Assembly (NCBI RefSeq): GCF_029168315.1
Contig: NZ_JARGYD010000012.1
Span: forward strand, 1 to 64,000
Direction: 5' to 3'
Source: Psychromarinibacter halotolerans
GTDB taxonomy: Bacteria > Pseudomonadota > Alphaproteobacteria > Rhodobacterales > Rhodobacteraceae
DNA: 64,000 nucleotides
The position numbers and the translations under genes were made by a program. Below are positions 24,216 to 32,987 of the stretch, piece after piece. How positions within the stretch are numbered: position 1 is the stretch's first letter; every line of letters begins with the position of its first letter. Below the pieces are notes generated by a model. The model was given only the letters and a program-made list of their open reading frames with translations, made no database searches and had not been told where the DNA came from.

Positions 24216-27200
24216 TCAGGCGTCCTCGACCGTGACCACGCCGCCAAGCGATTTCAGGGCGCCCTTGATCTGCGGATTGATGTGGAACCTGTCGCCCAAC
24301 GAGATCTCGACCTCGCCCGGCAGGTCGGGCGCCATCAGGCAAAGCTGCACGGGTCCGCGCGCGCGGGTTTTGGCCTCGGCCGTTGCCTTTTCAAGAAGCT
24401 CGGCAACCGCCGCCACCGCGGCCGCTTCGTCGACGAAGACCTTCAGCCCCATGCCGCCCGCGCCCGCCGCGACCGCGTCCACCGGCTGTGCGCCGCGCGC
24501 CAGCAGCTTCAGCTGGTCGGATTCCATCGTCGCCTCGACCGTCAGCACCACGTTGTTGCCGGTTTCGAGGTGTTCGCGCGCCGCTTCCAGCGTGTCCGAG
24601 AACACCGTGACCTCGTAGAGGCCCGTCGGGTCCGACAGCTGCACGAAGGCGAAGCGGTTGCCACGAGCCGACTTGCGTTCCTGCCGCCCCGCCACCGCGC
24701 CCGCCAGCTTTGCGACATGCGGGCCGCGTTCCGCCTTCGCGGCGACCTCGGCCAGTGTCATCACGCCCTGCCGTTTCAGCGGGCCCATGTAATCGTCCAG
24801 CGGGTGGCCCGACAGGTAGAAGCCGATCGCCTTGTGCTCTTCGGCCAGCCGTTCGTTGGGCAGCCAGTCGGTGACCGGCGACAGCCGCGGTTCCGGCAGG
24901 TCGTCGCCCGCCTCGCCGAACAGCGACACCTGGTTCGAGTTCTTCTGTTCGTGCACCGCCGCCGAGTAGGCCACCAGCCCGTCGAGCGATTCGAAGACAC
25001 GCCGGCGGTTGGGGTCCAGTTCGTCGAAGGCACCGGCGCGGGCCAGCATCTCCATCGGGCGCTTGCCGATCCGCTTGAGGTCGACGCGGCGGGCCACGTC
25101 GTACAGGTTCACGAAAGGCTTTTCGCCCTTCTCGGGCGCGTCGGGGTCCACGCGGCGTGCGTCGACGATCATCTGCATGGCATCGGCGCCGACGTTCTTC
25201 AGCGCGCCCAGCCCATAGACCACGCGGCCTTCCGACACGCTGAACGTCGCCAGCGAGCGGTTCACGCAGGGCGGCACGATCTCGATCTGCAGGTTGCGGC
25301 GCACCTCTTCGGCGTAAACCGCAAGCTTATCCGTCAGGTGGATATCGCAGTTCATCACGCCGGCCATGAACTCGACCGGGTGGTTCGCCTTCAGCCACGC
25401 CGTCTGGTAGCTGACCACCGCATAGGCGGCGGCGTGCGATTTGTTGAAACCGTAGTTGGCGAACTTCTCGAGAAGGTCGAAGACCTCGCTCGCCTTCTTC
25501 TTGTCGACACCGTTGGCCGCCGCGCCCTTTTCGAACTTGGGCCGCTCGGCGTCCATTGCCTCTTTGATCTTCTTGCCCATCGCGCGGCGCAGCAGGTCGG
25601 CGCCGCCAAGCGAATACCCCGCCATGACCTGCGCGATCTGCATCACCTGTTCTTGATAGACGATGATGCCCTGCGTCTCGGCAAGGATGTGGTCGATCGA
25701 CGGGTGCACCGAGGTGATCTCGCGCAGGCCGTTCTTGACCTCGCAATAGACCGGGATGTTCTCCATCGGGCCGGGACGGTACAACGCCACGAGGGCGACG
25801 ATGTCCTCGATACAGGTGGGTTTCATGCGCCGCAGCGCGTCCATCATGCCCGAGCTTTCCACCTGGAACACGGCGACCGTCTTGGCGCTGGAATACAGCT
25901 CGTAGGTCTTGGCATCGTCCAGCGGGATCGCGTTGATCTGGTTCTCGGCGCCCTCGAAGGGTTCGTAGATCTGCGATCCGTCCGGCCCGGTGTGCAGGTC
26001 GCGGCCCTGCCCGTGGATCAGGTCGATGGCGTTCTGAATCACCGTCAGCGTCTTCAGGCCGAGGAAGTCGAACTTGACCAGCCCCGCCTGTTCCACCCAT
26101 TTCATGTTGAACTGGGTGGCCGGCATGTCGGACCGCGGATCCTGATACAGCGGCACCAGCGCGTCCAGCGGCCTGTCGCCGATCACGACCCCTGCCGCGT
26201 GGGTCGAGGCGTTGCGAAGCAATCCTTCGATCTGCTGGCCATAGGTCAGCAGCCGGTCGACGACCTCTTCCTCGCGCGCCGCCTCGCGCAGGCGCGGCTC
26301 GTCGATCAGCGCCTTCTCGATCGAGACCGGCTTCACGCCCTCGACCGGGATCATCTTAGACAGGCGATCCACCTGGAAGTAGGGCAGCTGCAAAACGCGG
26401 CCGACGTCGCGCACCGCCGCCTTGGACAGAAGCGCACCGAAGGTGATGATCTGGCCCACCTTGTCGCGGCCGTATTTCTCTTGCACGTAGCGGATCGTTT
26501 CTTCCCGCCGGTCCATGCAGAAGTCGATGTCGAAGTCCGGCATCGACACCCGTTCCGGGTTCAGGAAGCGTTCGAACAGCAGCGAATAGCGCAGCGGATC
26601 AAGGTCGGTGATGGTCAGCGCGTAAGCCACAAGCGAGCCCGCGCCCGACCCCCGGCCGGGGCCGATGGGGATGCCGTTGTCCTTGGACCACTTGATGAAG
26701 TCGGCCACGATCAGGAAGTAGCCGGGGAACCCCATGCCCTCGATGATGCCCAGCTCGAAATCCAGCCGCTCTTGGTATTCCTCGGGCGTGACCGCGTGCG
26801 GGATGACGGCAAGCCGCGCCTGCAGCCCCTCGTTCGCCTGCCGCCGCAGTTCCTCGACCTCGTCGTCGGCGAACTTCGGCAGGATCGGCGCGCGCTTCTC
26901 GGCCTTGTAGGCGCAGCGTTTCGCGATCTCGACGGTGTTCTGCAGCGCCTCGGGCAGGTCCGCGAACAGCGCGGCCATCTCCGACGGGCTTTTGAAATAA
27001 TGCTGCGGCGTCAGCCTGCGGCGCGGGTCCTGCTGGTCGACATAGGCGCCTTCCGAGATACAGATCAGCGCGTCGTGCGCCTCGTACATCTTCGACTTCG
27101 GGAAATAGACGTCGTTCGTCGCCACCAGCGGCAGCCCCAACGCATAGGCCATCTCGACATGGCCGCGCTCGGTCGCGCGCTCGGCCTCGGTCAGCGCGCC

Positions 27201-27746
27201 GTTCTCGCCCGGATGCCGCTGCAACTCGATATACAGCCGGTCCCCAAACGCGCCCGCCAGCTTTTTCACCAGCGCCTCGGCCTTCGGCATCTGGCCGGCA
27301 GAGATCAATTTCCCCAGCGCCCCCTCGGGCCCGCCGGTCAGGCAGATGACCCCCTCGGAATGGGTGCATAGCTCCTCGACCGACACCTTCGGCAATTCGC
27401 CGTGGCTGTCGAGATACAGGCACGAGTTCAGCTTCATGAGGTTCATGTAGCCGGCCTCGTTCTGGGCCAGCAGGACCACCGGCGCGGGCGGGCGCGGCTT
27501 CTCTCCCGGCTGCACCGGGTCGTAGTCCACGTCGACCTGGCATCCAAGGATCGGCTGCACCCCGGCACCGCTGGCCATCACCGAAAATTCCAGCGCACAG
27601 AACATGTTGTTCGTGTCGGTCACGGCGACGGCGGGCATCCCCGCATCGGCGCACAGACCGGCCAGCTTCTTCACGGGCACGGCGCCCTCCAGAAGCGAAT
27701 ACTCGGTGTGCAGGCGAAGATGGACGAAGCTGGGGGACTGGGTCAT
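24216..27746 (-). CDS. dnaE: DNA polymerase III alpha subunit
   Basis: The replicative polymerase catalytic subunit, 1176 residues, the usual length for DnaE1. The N-terminal PHP domain begins FVHLRLHTEYSLLEGA. The polymerase catalytic aspartates lie in MPDFDIDFCMDRR (about residues 400-410), preceded by GPGRGSGAGSLVAYAL. Later come the KFDFLGLKTL and GYSLGGADLLRRAMGKK signatures, a helix-hairpin-helix region, an OB fold (VAKLAGAVAGRQ) and the tau-binding C-terminus. The start ATG is unambiguous. Inverted copies of the dispersed repeat lie on both sides. Confidence 0.97.
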   Translation of the reverse strand: MTQSPSFVHLRLHTEYSLLEGAVPVKKLAGLCADAGMPAVAVTDTNNMFCALEFSVMASGAGVQPILGCQVDVDYDPVQPGEKPRPPAPVVLLAQNEAGYMNLMKLNSCLYLDSHGELPKVSVEELCTHSEGVICLTGGPEGALGKLISAGQMPKAEALVKKLAGAFGDRLYIELQRHPGENGALTEAERATERGHVEMAYALGLPLVATNDVYFPKSKMYEAHDALICISEGAYVDQQDPRRRLTPQHYFKSPSEMAALFADLPEALQNTVEIAKRCAYKAEKRAPILPKFADDEVEELRRQANEGLQARLAVIPHAVTPEEYQERLDFELGIIEGMGFPGYFLIVADFIKWSKDNGIPIGPGRGSGAGSLVAYALTITDLDPLRYSLLFERFLNPERVSMPDFDIDFCMDRREETIRYVQEKYGRDKVGQIITFGALLSKAAVRDVGRVLQLPYFQVDRLSKMIPVEGVKPVSIEKALIDEPRLREAAREEEVVDRLLTYGQQIEGLLRNASTHAAGVVIGDRPLDALVPLYQDPRSDMPATQFNMKWVEQAGLVKFDFLGLKTLTVIQNAIDLIHGQGRDLHTGPDGSQIYEPFEGAENQINAIPLDDAKTYELYSSAKTVAVFQVESSGMMDALRRMKPTCIEDIVALVALYRPGPMENIPVYCEVKNGLREITSVHPSIDHILAETQGIIVYQEQVMQIAQVMAGYSLGGADLLRRAMGKKIKEAMDAERPKFEKGAAANGVDKKKASEVFDLLEKFANYGFNKSHAAAYAVVSYQTAWLKANHPVEFMAGVMNCDIHLTDKLAVYAEEVRRNLQIEIVPPCVNRSLATFSVSEGRVVYGLGALKNVGADAMQMIVDARRVDPDAPEKGEKPFVNLYDVARRVDLKRIGKRPMEMLARAGAFDELDPNRRRVFESLDGLVAYSAAVHEQKNSNQVSLFGEAGDDLPEPRLSPVTDWLPNERLAEEHKAIGFYLSGHPLDDYMGPLKRQGVMTLAEVAAKAERGPHVAKLAGAVAGRQERKSARGNRFAFVQLSDPTGLYEVTVFSDTLEAAREHLETGNNVVLTVEATMESDQLKLLARGAQPVDAVAAGAGGMGLKVFVDEAAAVAAVAELLEKATAEAKTRARGPVQLCLMAPDLPGEVEISLGDRFHINPQIKGALKSLGGVVTVEDA

Positions 27747-27828
27747 GCGGCCACGCTATCCTACAGATGGGCGGGGTGGAATCGTGAAATCGCATCCCCG
27801 CGCGAACCGGTCAACGGTGCCGCAGCGG

Positions 27829-27898
27829 CCCTGCTTCTTCTCTTTCAAAATACCTCGGGGGAGTCGCGGCACGCGACGGGGGCAGAGCCCCCTTACGC
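27829..27898 (-). repeat. Dispersed hairpin repeat, copy 2 (inverted relative to copy 1)
   Basis: Reading the minus strand gives GCGTAAGGGGGCTCTGCCCC, a CGTCGCGTGCCGCGACTCCC hairpin, and GGTATTTTGAAAGAGAAGAA, a near match to copy 1. It lies between the end of the DUF6544 gene and the dnaE start. Confidence 0.8.
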
Positions 27899-27908
27899 TG
27901 CTGCCTCA

Positions 27909-27943
27909 GGCGCACCTGCGGTGCGACGGGGGCAGAGCCTCTC
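27909..27943 (-). repeat. Partial third copy of the dispersed repeat
   Basis: Minus strand GAGAGGCTCTGCCCCCGTCG followed by a short GCACCGCAGGTGC hairpin repeats the 5' half of the element directly beside copy 2, without the GATATTT/AGAAGAAG half. Confidence 0.6.
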
Positions 27944-27984
27944 TTTTCACCGCGCGGGCAACGCAGACCCGAACGCCCCCACCG

Positions 27985-28800
27985 TCAGTGGTCGATCTCG
28001 TAGCTGGTGACCCGGCCTTGAAAATAGGCGTCGTACACACCGCCTTCGACATAGCCGACCTCCCCTTCGGACGGGATTCGCCGGGTGCCGATCATGCGGT
28101 AGTTCCGAAAGTATCCGCGCCAGTCGCACAGGACAACGCCACCGCCCGGCTGCAGCTTGGGGCGGTCTTTCGCGAAGAACTCGACGATGTCGCCCGCGCC
28201 GTCGAACCGGAAGCGCACCGAAACCGGACCGCCAGCGGCCTCCAGCGTGGCCACCGCGTGGTCCTCGTCCTCCATCCGCCACGAGACCGACGGATTGCCA
28301 AGGATCGCATCCGGCGCCCACGGCAGCTCGGCCAGGTAGCGCATCGCTTCGCCCCGGTCCACGTCGGCGCCTTTCGCCTCGATGATCCGCACAAGGCCAA
28401 GGATCTGGACCCGCAGCCGCCCGGCCCCGTTCACGAAACTGTCCACCACGCGCACCTTGGTGGTGCCGCAGAACGGTCGCCAGCCTTCCCACACGAACCC
28501 CGGTTCGCCCGTCGCGATGGTCTGCCGCGCTTCAAGCCAGTACCACGGCCCGCCCGGTTCGCGCTGTAGTTCCGCCAACTGGGTCAGGTGAACGCGCGCC
28601 GCGATGTCGTCGGCCGAGGCGTCGCATCGCTGGGCGAATTCGCGGACCCGAGGCGGCAGACGGTCGGTCACCGGAACCGGGCGCGTGCGGCCCAGCTTCG
28701 CCTCGAAACCGGCGACGAAGGCTCCGAAGCGCGCCCGCGCGACAAGCAGGGCAAGCAAAAGCGCCGCTGCGCCGATGCCGACGATGGTAAGGACGCCCAT
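27985..28800 (-). CDS. DUF6544 family protein, membrane-anchored
   Basis: 271 residues. An N-terminal membrane helix (LTIVGIGAAALLLALLVARA) is followed by a cytoplasmic or periplasmic domain with RPVPVTDRLPPRVREF, a W-rich PGFVWEGWRPF segment, VVDSFVNGAGRLRVQ, and the conserved RYLAELPWAPDAIL that marks DUF6544. Function is unknown. It is a monocistronic gene upstream of dnaE with repeat copies 2 and 3 between them. Confidence 0.75.
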   Translation of the reverse strand: MGVLTIVGIGAAALLLALLVARARFGAFVAGFEAKLGRTRPVPVTDRLPPRVREFAQRCDASADDIAARVHLTQLAELQREPGGPWYWLEARQTIATGEPGFVWEGWRPFCGTTKVRVVDSFVNGAGRLRVQILGLVRIIEAKGADVDRGEAMRYLAELPWAPDAILGNPSVSWRMEDEDHAVATLEAAGGPVSVRFRFDGAGDIVEFFAKDRPKLQPGGGVVLCDWRGYFRNYRMIGTRRIPSEGEVGYVEGGVYDAYFQGRVTSYEIDH

Positions 28801-29148
28801 TCTGCCCGGTCTCTCCTGCTAGCCCCTGCCTGCCTGTCGTCGCGTGCGGGCGGGGCCGACACAAGGCAACCTGCACGCGTGGGCAACTTCTCGCGCAACC
28901 CCGGGTAATACAAGCCCGTCCAGGCAGGCTTCGTGCCCCTACCTCCGCCCATTTGCGCGGCAAATGCGCCGTTTAACGTCGTTATTGGCAGCCCCGTGAC
29001 GTCATAATCCTGCGCAAGTGCTTGCCATTTGGGCAATCGACCGCTTTGCTGGCCAATGATCAGGGGGCGCCCGGCTTTCCGCCGCATCGGGTCTGGCGCT
29101 ACGCGGGGCAACGACCTCGCGCGAACAGAAAGCGGTCACGGTACACGC
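28801..29148. other. 348-bp intergenic region upstream of the purine operon
   Basis: Separates the divergent DUF6544 and xdhA genes. It contains a perfect palindrome CATTTGC-GCG-GCAAATG at 28950-28966 and a second inverted repeat TTGCC-ATTTG-GGCAA at 29022-29036. CATAAT at 29003-29008 could be a -10 element, without a good -35. No gene is visible. The palindromes are candidate operators for the xdh/ABC operon. Confidence 0.45.
28950..28966. promoter_or_regulatory. Palindrome upstream of xdhA, candidate operator
   Basis: Perfect 7-bp arms CATTTGC/GCAAATG around GCG, 183 bp before the xdhA ATG. Symmetry and length fit a dimeric repressor site; the regulator is unknown. Confidence 0.35.
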
Positions 29149-30543
29149 ATGGGCCAGCAGACGGGCCAGATCACGTTTCTCCTGAACGGAGACCCGGTCA
29201 TTGCCGACGACATCTCTGCAACGACGACTTTGCTTGACTGGCTGCGCGAAGGACGCGGGCTGAAGGGCACCAAGGAAGGCTGCAACGAAGGCGACTGCGG
29301 CGCCTGCACGGTGATGGTCACCGATTCGGACGGCGCGCGGGCGGTGAATGCCTGCATCCTGTTCCTGCCGCAGCTTCACGGGAAGGCCGTGCGCACGGTC
29401 GAAGGCATCGCCGGACCCGACGGCGCATTGCATCCGGTGCAGCAGGCGATGGTCGACCACCACGGCAGCCAGTGCGGGTTCTGCACGCCCGGGTTCATCG
29501 TCTCGATGGCCTGCGCGCACCTGAACGGGCGCACCGACCACGACGACGTGCTGGCTGGCAACCTGTGTCGCTGCACCGGCTATGCCCCCATCGTCCGCGC
29601 CGCCGAAGCCGCCGCGTCAGAGCCGGTTCCAGACTGGATGACCGAGGACCTGTCGAAGCTTGGCGCGCTGGCCGCGCCCGGCGGCGGCGTTGCGCTGCCC
29701 GCCTCGTCAGACGACCTTGCCACGTGGTACGCCGCGCACCCGGACGCGACGCTGGTGGGCGGCGCGACCGACGTGGGGCTGTGGGTGACCAAGGCGCTGC
29801 GCGATCTGGACGAGGTGGCGTTCCTGAACGGCGTGTCGGATCTGAAGTTCATCGACATCGGGGCGGACGAGGTGAAGATCGGCGCCGTCACCTCCCTGAC
29901 CGACGTGGGCGGAGCGATGGCCGACCTGCACCCGTCCTTCGCCGAGATGATCCGCCGCTATGGATCCACGCAGGTGCGCAACGCTGCGACCATCGGCGGC
30001 AACATCGCCAACGGCTCGCCCATCGGCGACAGCCCGCCCGCGCTGATCGCGCTTGGCGCAACGCTGCATCTGCGCAAGGGCGATACCCGCCGCAGCCTGC
30101 CGCTGGAAGATTTCTTCATCGAGTACGGCAAGCAGGACCGCGCGAAGGGCGAGTTCGTCGAAGCCGTCAGCATCCCGCGCCAGCCGGACCGGCTGAAATG
30201 CTACAAGCTTTCGAAACGGTTCGATCAGGACATTTCCGCCGTCTGCGGCTGTTTCAACATCACCGTCGAGGATGGAACCGTGACCGGCACGCGCATCGCC
30301 TTCGGCGGCATGGCCGGCACACCGAAACGCGCCACCGCCGTCGAAGCGGCGATTACCGGCCAGCCCTGGACGCAGGAAACCCTGGATGCCGCCGCCGACG
30401 CGTGGGCGCGGGATTTTACGCCGATGTCGGACATGCGCGCCTCGGCCGCGTACCGGCTGGAGACCGCGCGCAACATGCTGACGCGCTACTTCCTTGAAGA
30501 CACCGGCGCGGGCGCCACCAGCGTGCTGGAGGTGTCGGCATGA
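29149..30543 (+). CDS. xdhA: Xanthine dehydrogenase small subunit (2Fe-2S and FAD)
   Basis: 464 residues. The N-terminal plant-ferredoxin-like cluster site is GCNEGDCGACTVMV, and the second 2Fe-2S site is GSQCGFCTPGF with GNLCRCTGY. From about residue 185 the FAD domain follows (ATLVGGATDVGLWV, then RNAATIGGNIANGSPIGD), ending with the CO-dehydrogenase flavoprotein C-terminal domain. It passes electrons from the molybdenum subunit to NAD. I chose the ATG at 29149 (MGQQTGQITFLLNG), since the longer frame to 29029 adds an arginine-rich tail. It overlaps xdhB by 4 bp. Confidence 0.95.
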   Translation: MGQQTGQITFLLNGDPVIADDISATTTLLDWLREGRGLKGTKEGCNEGDCGACTVMVTDSDGARAVNACILFLPQLHGKAVRTVEGIAGPDGALHPVQQAMVDHHGSQCGFCTPGFIVSMACAHLNGRTDHDDVLAGNLCRCTGYAPIVRAAEAAASEPVPDWMTEDLSKLGALAAPGGGVALPASSDDLATWYAAHPDATLVGGATDVGLWVTKALRDLDEVAFLNGVSDLKFIDIGADEVKIGAVTSLTDVGGAMADLHPSFAEMIRRYGSTQVRNAATIGGNIANGSPIGDSPPALIALGATLHLRKGDTRRSLPLEDFFIEYGKQDRAKGEFVEAVSIPRQPDRLKCYKLSKRFDQDISAVCGCFNITVEDGTVTGTRIAFGGMAGTPKRATAVEAAITGQPWTQETLDAAADAWARDFTPMSDMRASAAYRLETARNMLTRYFLEDTGAGATSVLEVSA

Positions 30544-32987
30544 GCGTCGCGAAACCGCTTCCGCACGATGCCGCCCGCCTGCACGTCACCGGCGCCGCGC
30601 GCTATGTCGACGACATCCCGGTGCCCGCCGGGTGCCTGTCGCTTGCGTTCGGCCTGTCCTCGGTCGCGCGGGGGCGGATCGTGGCGATGGACCTTGACCC
30701 CGTCCGCGCCGCACCCGGCGTCGTCGCCGTGCTGACCGCCGAGGACATTCCCGGCGACAACGACGTTTCCCCTTCGATCCACGACGAGCCGCTGCTGGCC
30801 GAGGGCGAGGTGTTCTATATCGGTCAGCCGGTCTTTGCCGTGGTCGCCGAAACGCATCTTGCGGCGCGAAAGGCCGCCCGGCTGGCGAAGATCGAGTATC
30901 AGGAACTGCCCCCCCTGCTGACCGTGGACGACGCGCTGGAGGCCGAAAGCTATTTCGAGGGCGGGCCGGTCACCTGGGCCATCGGCGACGTGGCGGCGGC
31001 GCTGGACGGCGCGGCGCATGTCATCGACGGCACGCTCGAGATGGGCGGGCAGGAACATTTCTACCTCGAAGGACAGGCCGCGCTGGCATTGCCGCAGGAA
31101 GGCGGCGACATGGTCGTGCACAGCTCGACCCAGCACCCGACCGAGATCCAGCACAAGGTGGCCGAAACGCTGGGCGTCCCGATGCACGCCGTGCGGGTCG
31201 AGACGCGGCGGATGGGCGGCGGGTTCGGCGGCAAGGAAAGCCAGGGCAACGCGCTGGCCTGCATCTGCGCCGTGGCGGCCGCCGCGACGGGCAAGCCCTG
31301 CAAGATGCGCTATGACCGCGACGACGACATGACGATCACCGGCAAGCGGCACGACTTCCGCATCGCCTATCGCGTGGGCTTCGACGGGGACGGGCGCATC
31401 GCCGGGGTGGATTTCACCCATTACGTCCGCTGCGGCTGGTCGATGGACCTGTCGCTGCCGGTGGCCGACCGGGCGATGCTGCATTCGGACAACGCCTATC
31501 ACCTGCCCGCCTGTCGGATCGAGAGCCACCGGCTGAAGACCAACACCCAGTCCGCCACCGCCTATCGCGGGTTCGGCGGGCCGCAGGGGATGCTGGGGAT
31601 CGAGCGGGTGGTCGACCACGTCGCGCACGCCCTGGGCAAGGACCCTTTGGAGGTGCGCCGCGTCAACTATTACCGCGAGATGGCCGGTGTCGATGGGGGC
31701 TCTGCCCCCGCGCCTGCGGCGCACCCCCGGGATATTTCCGGACAGAAGAAGGGGCCGGAACTGGACGGGGCCGATCCGCATCGCGACATGGCCTCGCGCG
31801 GGTCGGCGGGCGCGGTGGACGAGGCGCCGGGCGGTCTTGCGGCGGACCCCGACGGGGTGCAGGTGACGCCCTATCACATGCCGGTCGAGGACTTCATCCT
31901 GCACGAGATGACCGACGCGCTGGTTACGGCGTCGGACTATCACGCGCGGCGCGCGGCGGTGGCCGAGTGGAACGCGACGAACCCGGTGCTGAAGCGCGGC
32001 ATCGCGTTTGCGCCGGTGAAGTTCGGGATCTCCTTCACGCTGACCCATCTGAACCAGGCCGGCGCGCTGGTTCATGTGTATCAGGACGGTTCGATCCACA
32101 TGAACCACGGCGGCACCGAGATGGGACAGGGCCTGTTCCAGAAGGTGGCGCAGGTCGCGGCGGCGCGGTTCGGCGTGCCGCTGGAGATGGTGAAGATCAC
32201 CGCGACGGACACCGGGAAGGTTCCGAACACCTCGGCCACCGCGGCGTCCTCGGGATCGGACCTGAACGGGATGGCGGTGAAGATCGCCTGCGATACGATC
32301 CGCGACCGGATGGCGGAGTTTCTGGCCGAGGAGCATCAGGCCGCGGCGGCGGACGTCGTGTTCGCCGACGGGCAGGTCAGCGTCGGCGGCGCAAGCTACA
32401 CCTTCGCTGAGGCGGCGCAGAAGTGTTACGCCGGGCGGGTCGGGCTGTCGGCCACCGGGTTCTACAAGACGCCCAAGGTCACGTGGGACCGGTCGCAGGG
32501 GCGCGGGCGGCCGTTTTTCTATTTCGCCTACGGTGCCGCCGTGACCGAGGTGGTGATCGACACGCTGACCGGCGAGAACCGCATCCTGCGCGCGGATATC
32601 CTGCACGACGCCGGGACGTCGCTGAACCCGGCGCTGGACATCGGACAGATCGAGGGCGGCTACGTGCAGGGCGCGGGCTGGCTGACCACCGAGGAACTGG
32701 TGTGGAACGACAAGGGGCTGCTGACCACGCATGCGCCGTCGACCTACAAGATCCCCGCCTGTTCGGACCGGCCCGGCGTGTTCAACGTGGCACTGTGGGA
32801 CGGCGCGAACCGCGAGGAGACGATTTATCGGTCGAAAGCGGTGGGCGAGCCCCCGTTCATGCTTGGGATCTCGGCACTGATGGCGCTGTCGGACGCGGTG
32901 GCGTCGTGCGGTGCGGACTATCCGGCGCTGGACGCCCCGGCCACGGCCGAGCGGGTGCTGGCCGCCGTGAACCGGGTGCGCGGATGA
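30540..32987 (+). CDS. xdhB: Xanthine dehydrogenase large (molybdopterin) subunit with an in-frame repeat insertion
   Basis: Oxidises hypoxanthine to xanthine and xanthine to urate at a molybdenum cofactor. The 815-residue protein has the family signatures GQEHFYLEGQAAL, MGGGFGGKE, RTNTQSATAYRGFGGPQG-like text and the active-site region MGQGLFQKVAQVAA. The usual length is about 780; the excess fits an extra stretch of about 55 residues (about 385-440) between NYYREMAG and PVEDFILHEMTDA. The first 20 residues of that stretch are encoded by a copy of the dispersed repeat (31695-31754). The frame stays open, so the subunit may still work, with a surface loop. Confidence 0.94.
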   Translation: MSVAKPLPHDAARLHVTGAARYVDDIPVPAGCLSLAFGLSSVARGRIVAMDLDPVRAAPGVVAVLTAEDIPGDNDVSPSIHDEPLLAEGEVFYIGQPVFAVVAETHLAARKAARLAKIEYQELPPLLTVDDALEAESYFEGGPVTWAIGDVAAALDGAAHVIDGTLEMGGQEHFYLEGQAALALPQEGGDMVVHSSTQHPTEIQHKVAETLGVPMHAVRVETRRMGGGFGGKESQGNALACICAVAAAATGKPCKMRYDRDDDMTITGKRHDFRIAYRVGFDGDGRIAGVDFTHYVRCGWSMDLSLPVADRAMLHSDNAYHLPACRIESHRLKTNTQSATAYRGFGGPQGMLGIERVVDHVAHALGKDPLEVRRVNYYREMAGVDGGSAPAPAAHPRDISGQKKGPELDGADPHRDMASRGSAGAVDEAPGGLAADPDGVQVTPYHMPVEDFILHEMTDALVTASDYHARRAAVAEWNATNPVLKRGIAFAPVKFGISFTLTHLNQAGALVHVYQDGSIHMNHGGTEMGQGLFQKVAQVAAARFGVPLEMVKITATDTGKVPNTSATAASSGSDLNGMAVKIACDTIRDRMAEFLAEEHQAAAADVVFADGQVSVGGASYTFAEAAQKCYAGRVGLSATGFYKTPKVTWDRSQGRGRPFFYFAYGAAVTEVVIDTLTGENRILRADILHDAGTSLNPALDIGQIEGGYVQGAGWLTTEELVWNDKGLLTTHAPSTYKIPACSDRPGVFNVALWDGANREETIYRSKAVGEPPFMLGISALMALSDAVASCGADYPALDAPATAERVLAAVNRVRG
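31695..31754 (+). repeat. Dispersed hairpin repeat, copy inside xdhB
   Basis: GGGGGCTCTGCCCCC, a GCGCCTGCGGCGC hairpin, then CCCCCGGGATATTTCCGGAC and AGAAGAAGGGG. The copy is in frame in xdhB and translated as GGSAPAPAAHPRDISGQKKG. It shares the order and sequence of the intergenic copies. Confidence 0.85.

Noticed and set aside
24282..27371. 1029-codon open frame on the strand opposite dnaE
   Set aside because: Mirror of dnaE codon periodicity in GC-rich DNA; the dnaE frame has all polymerase motifs.
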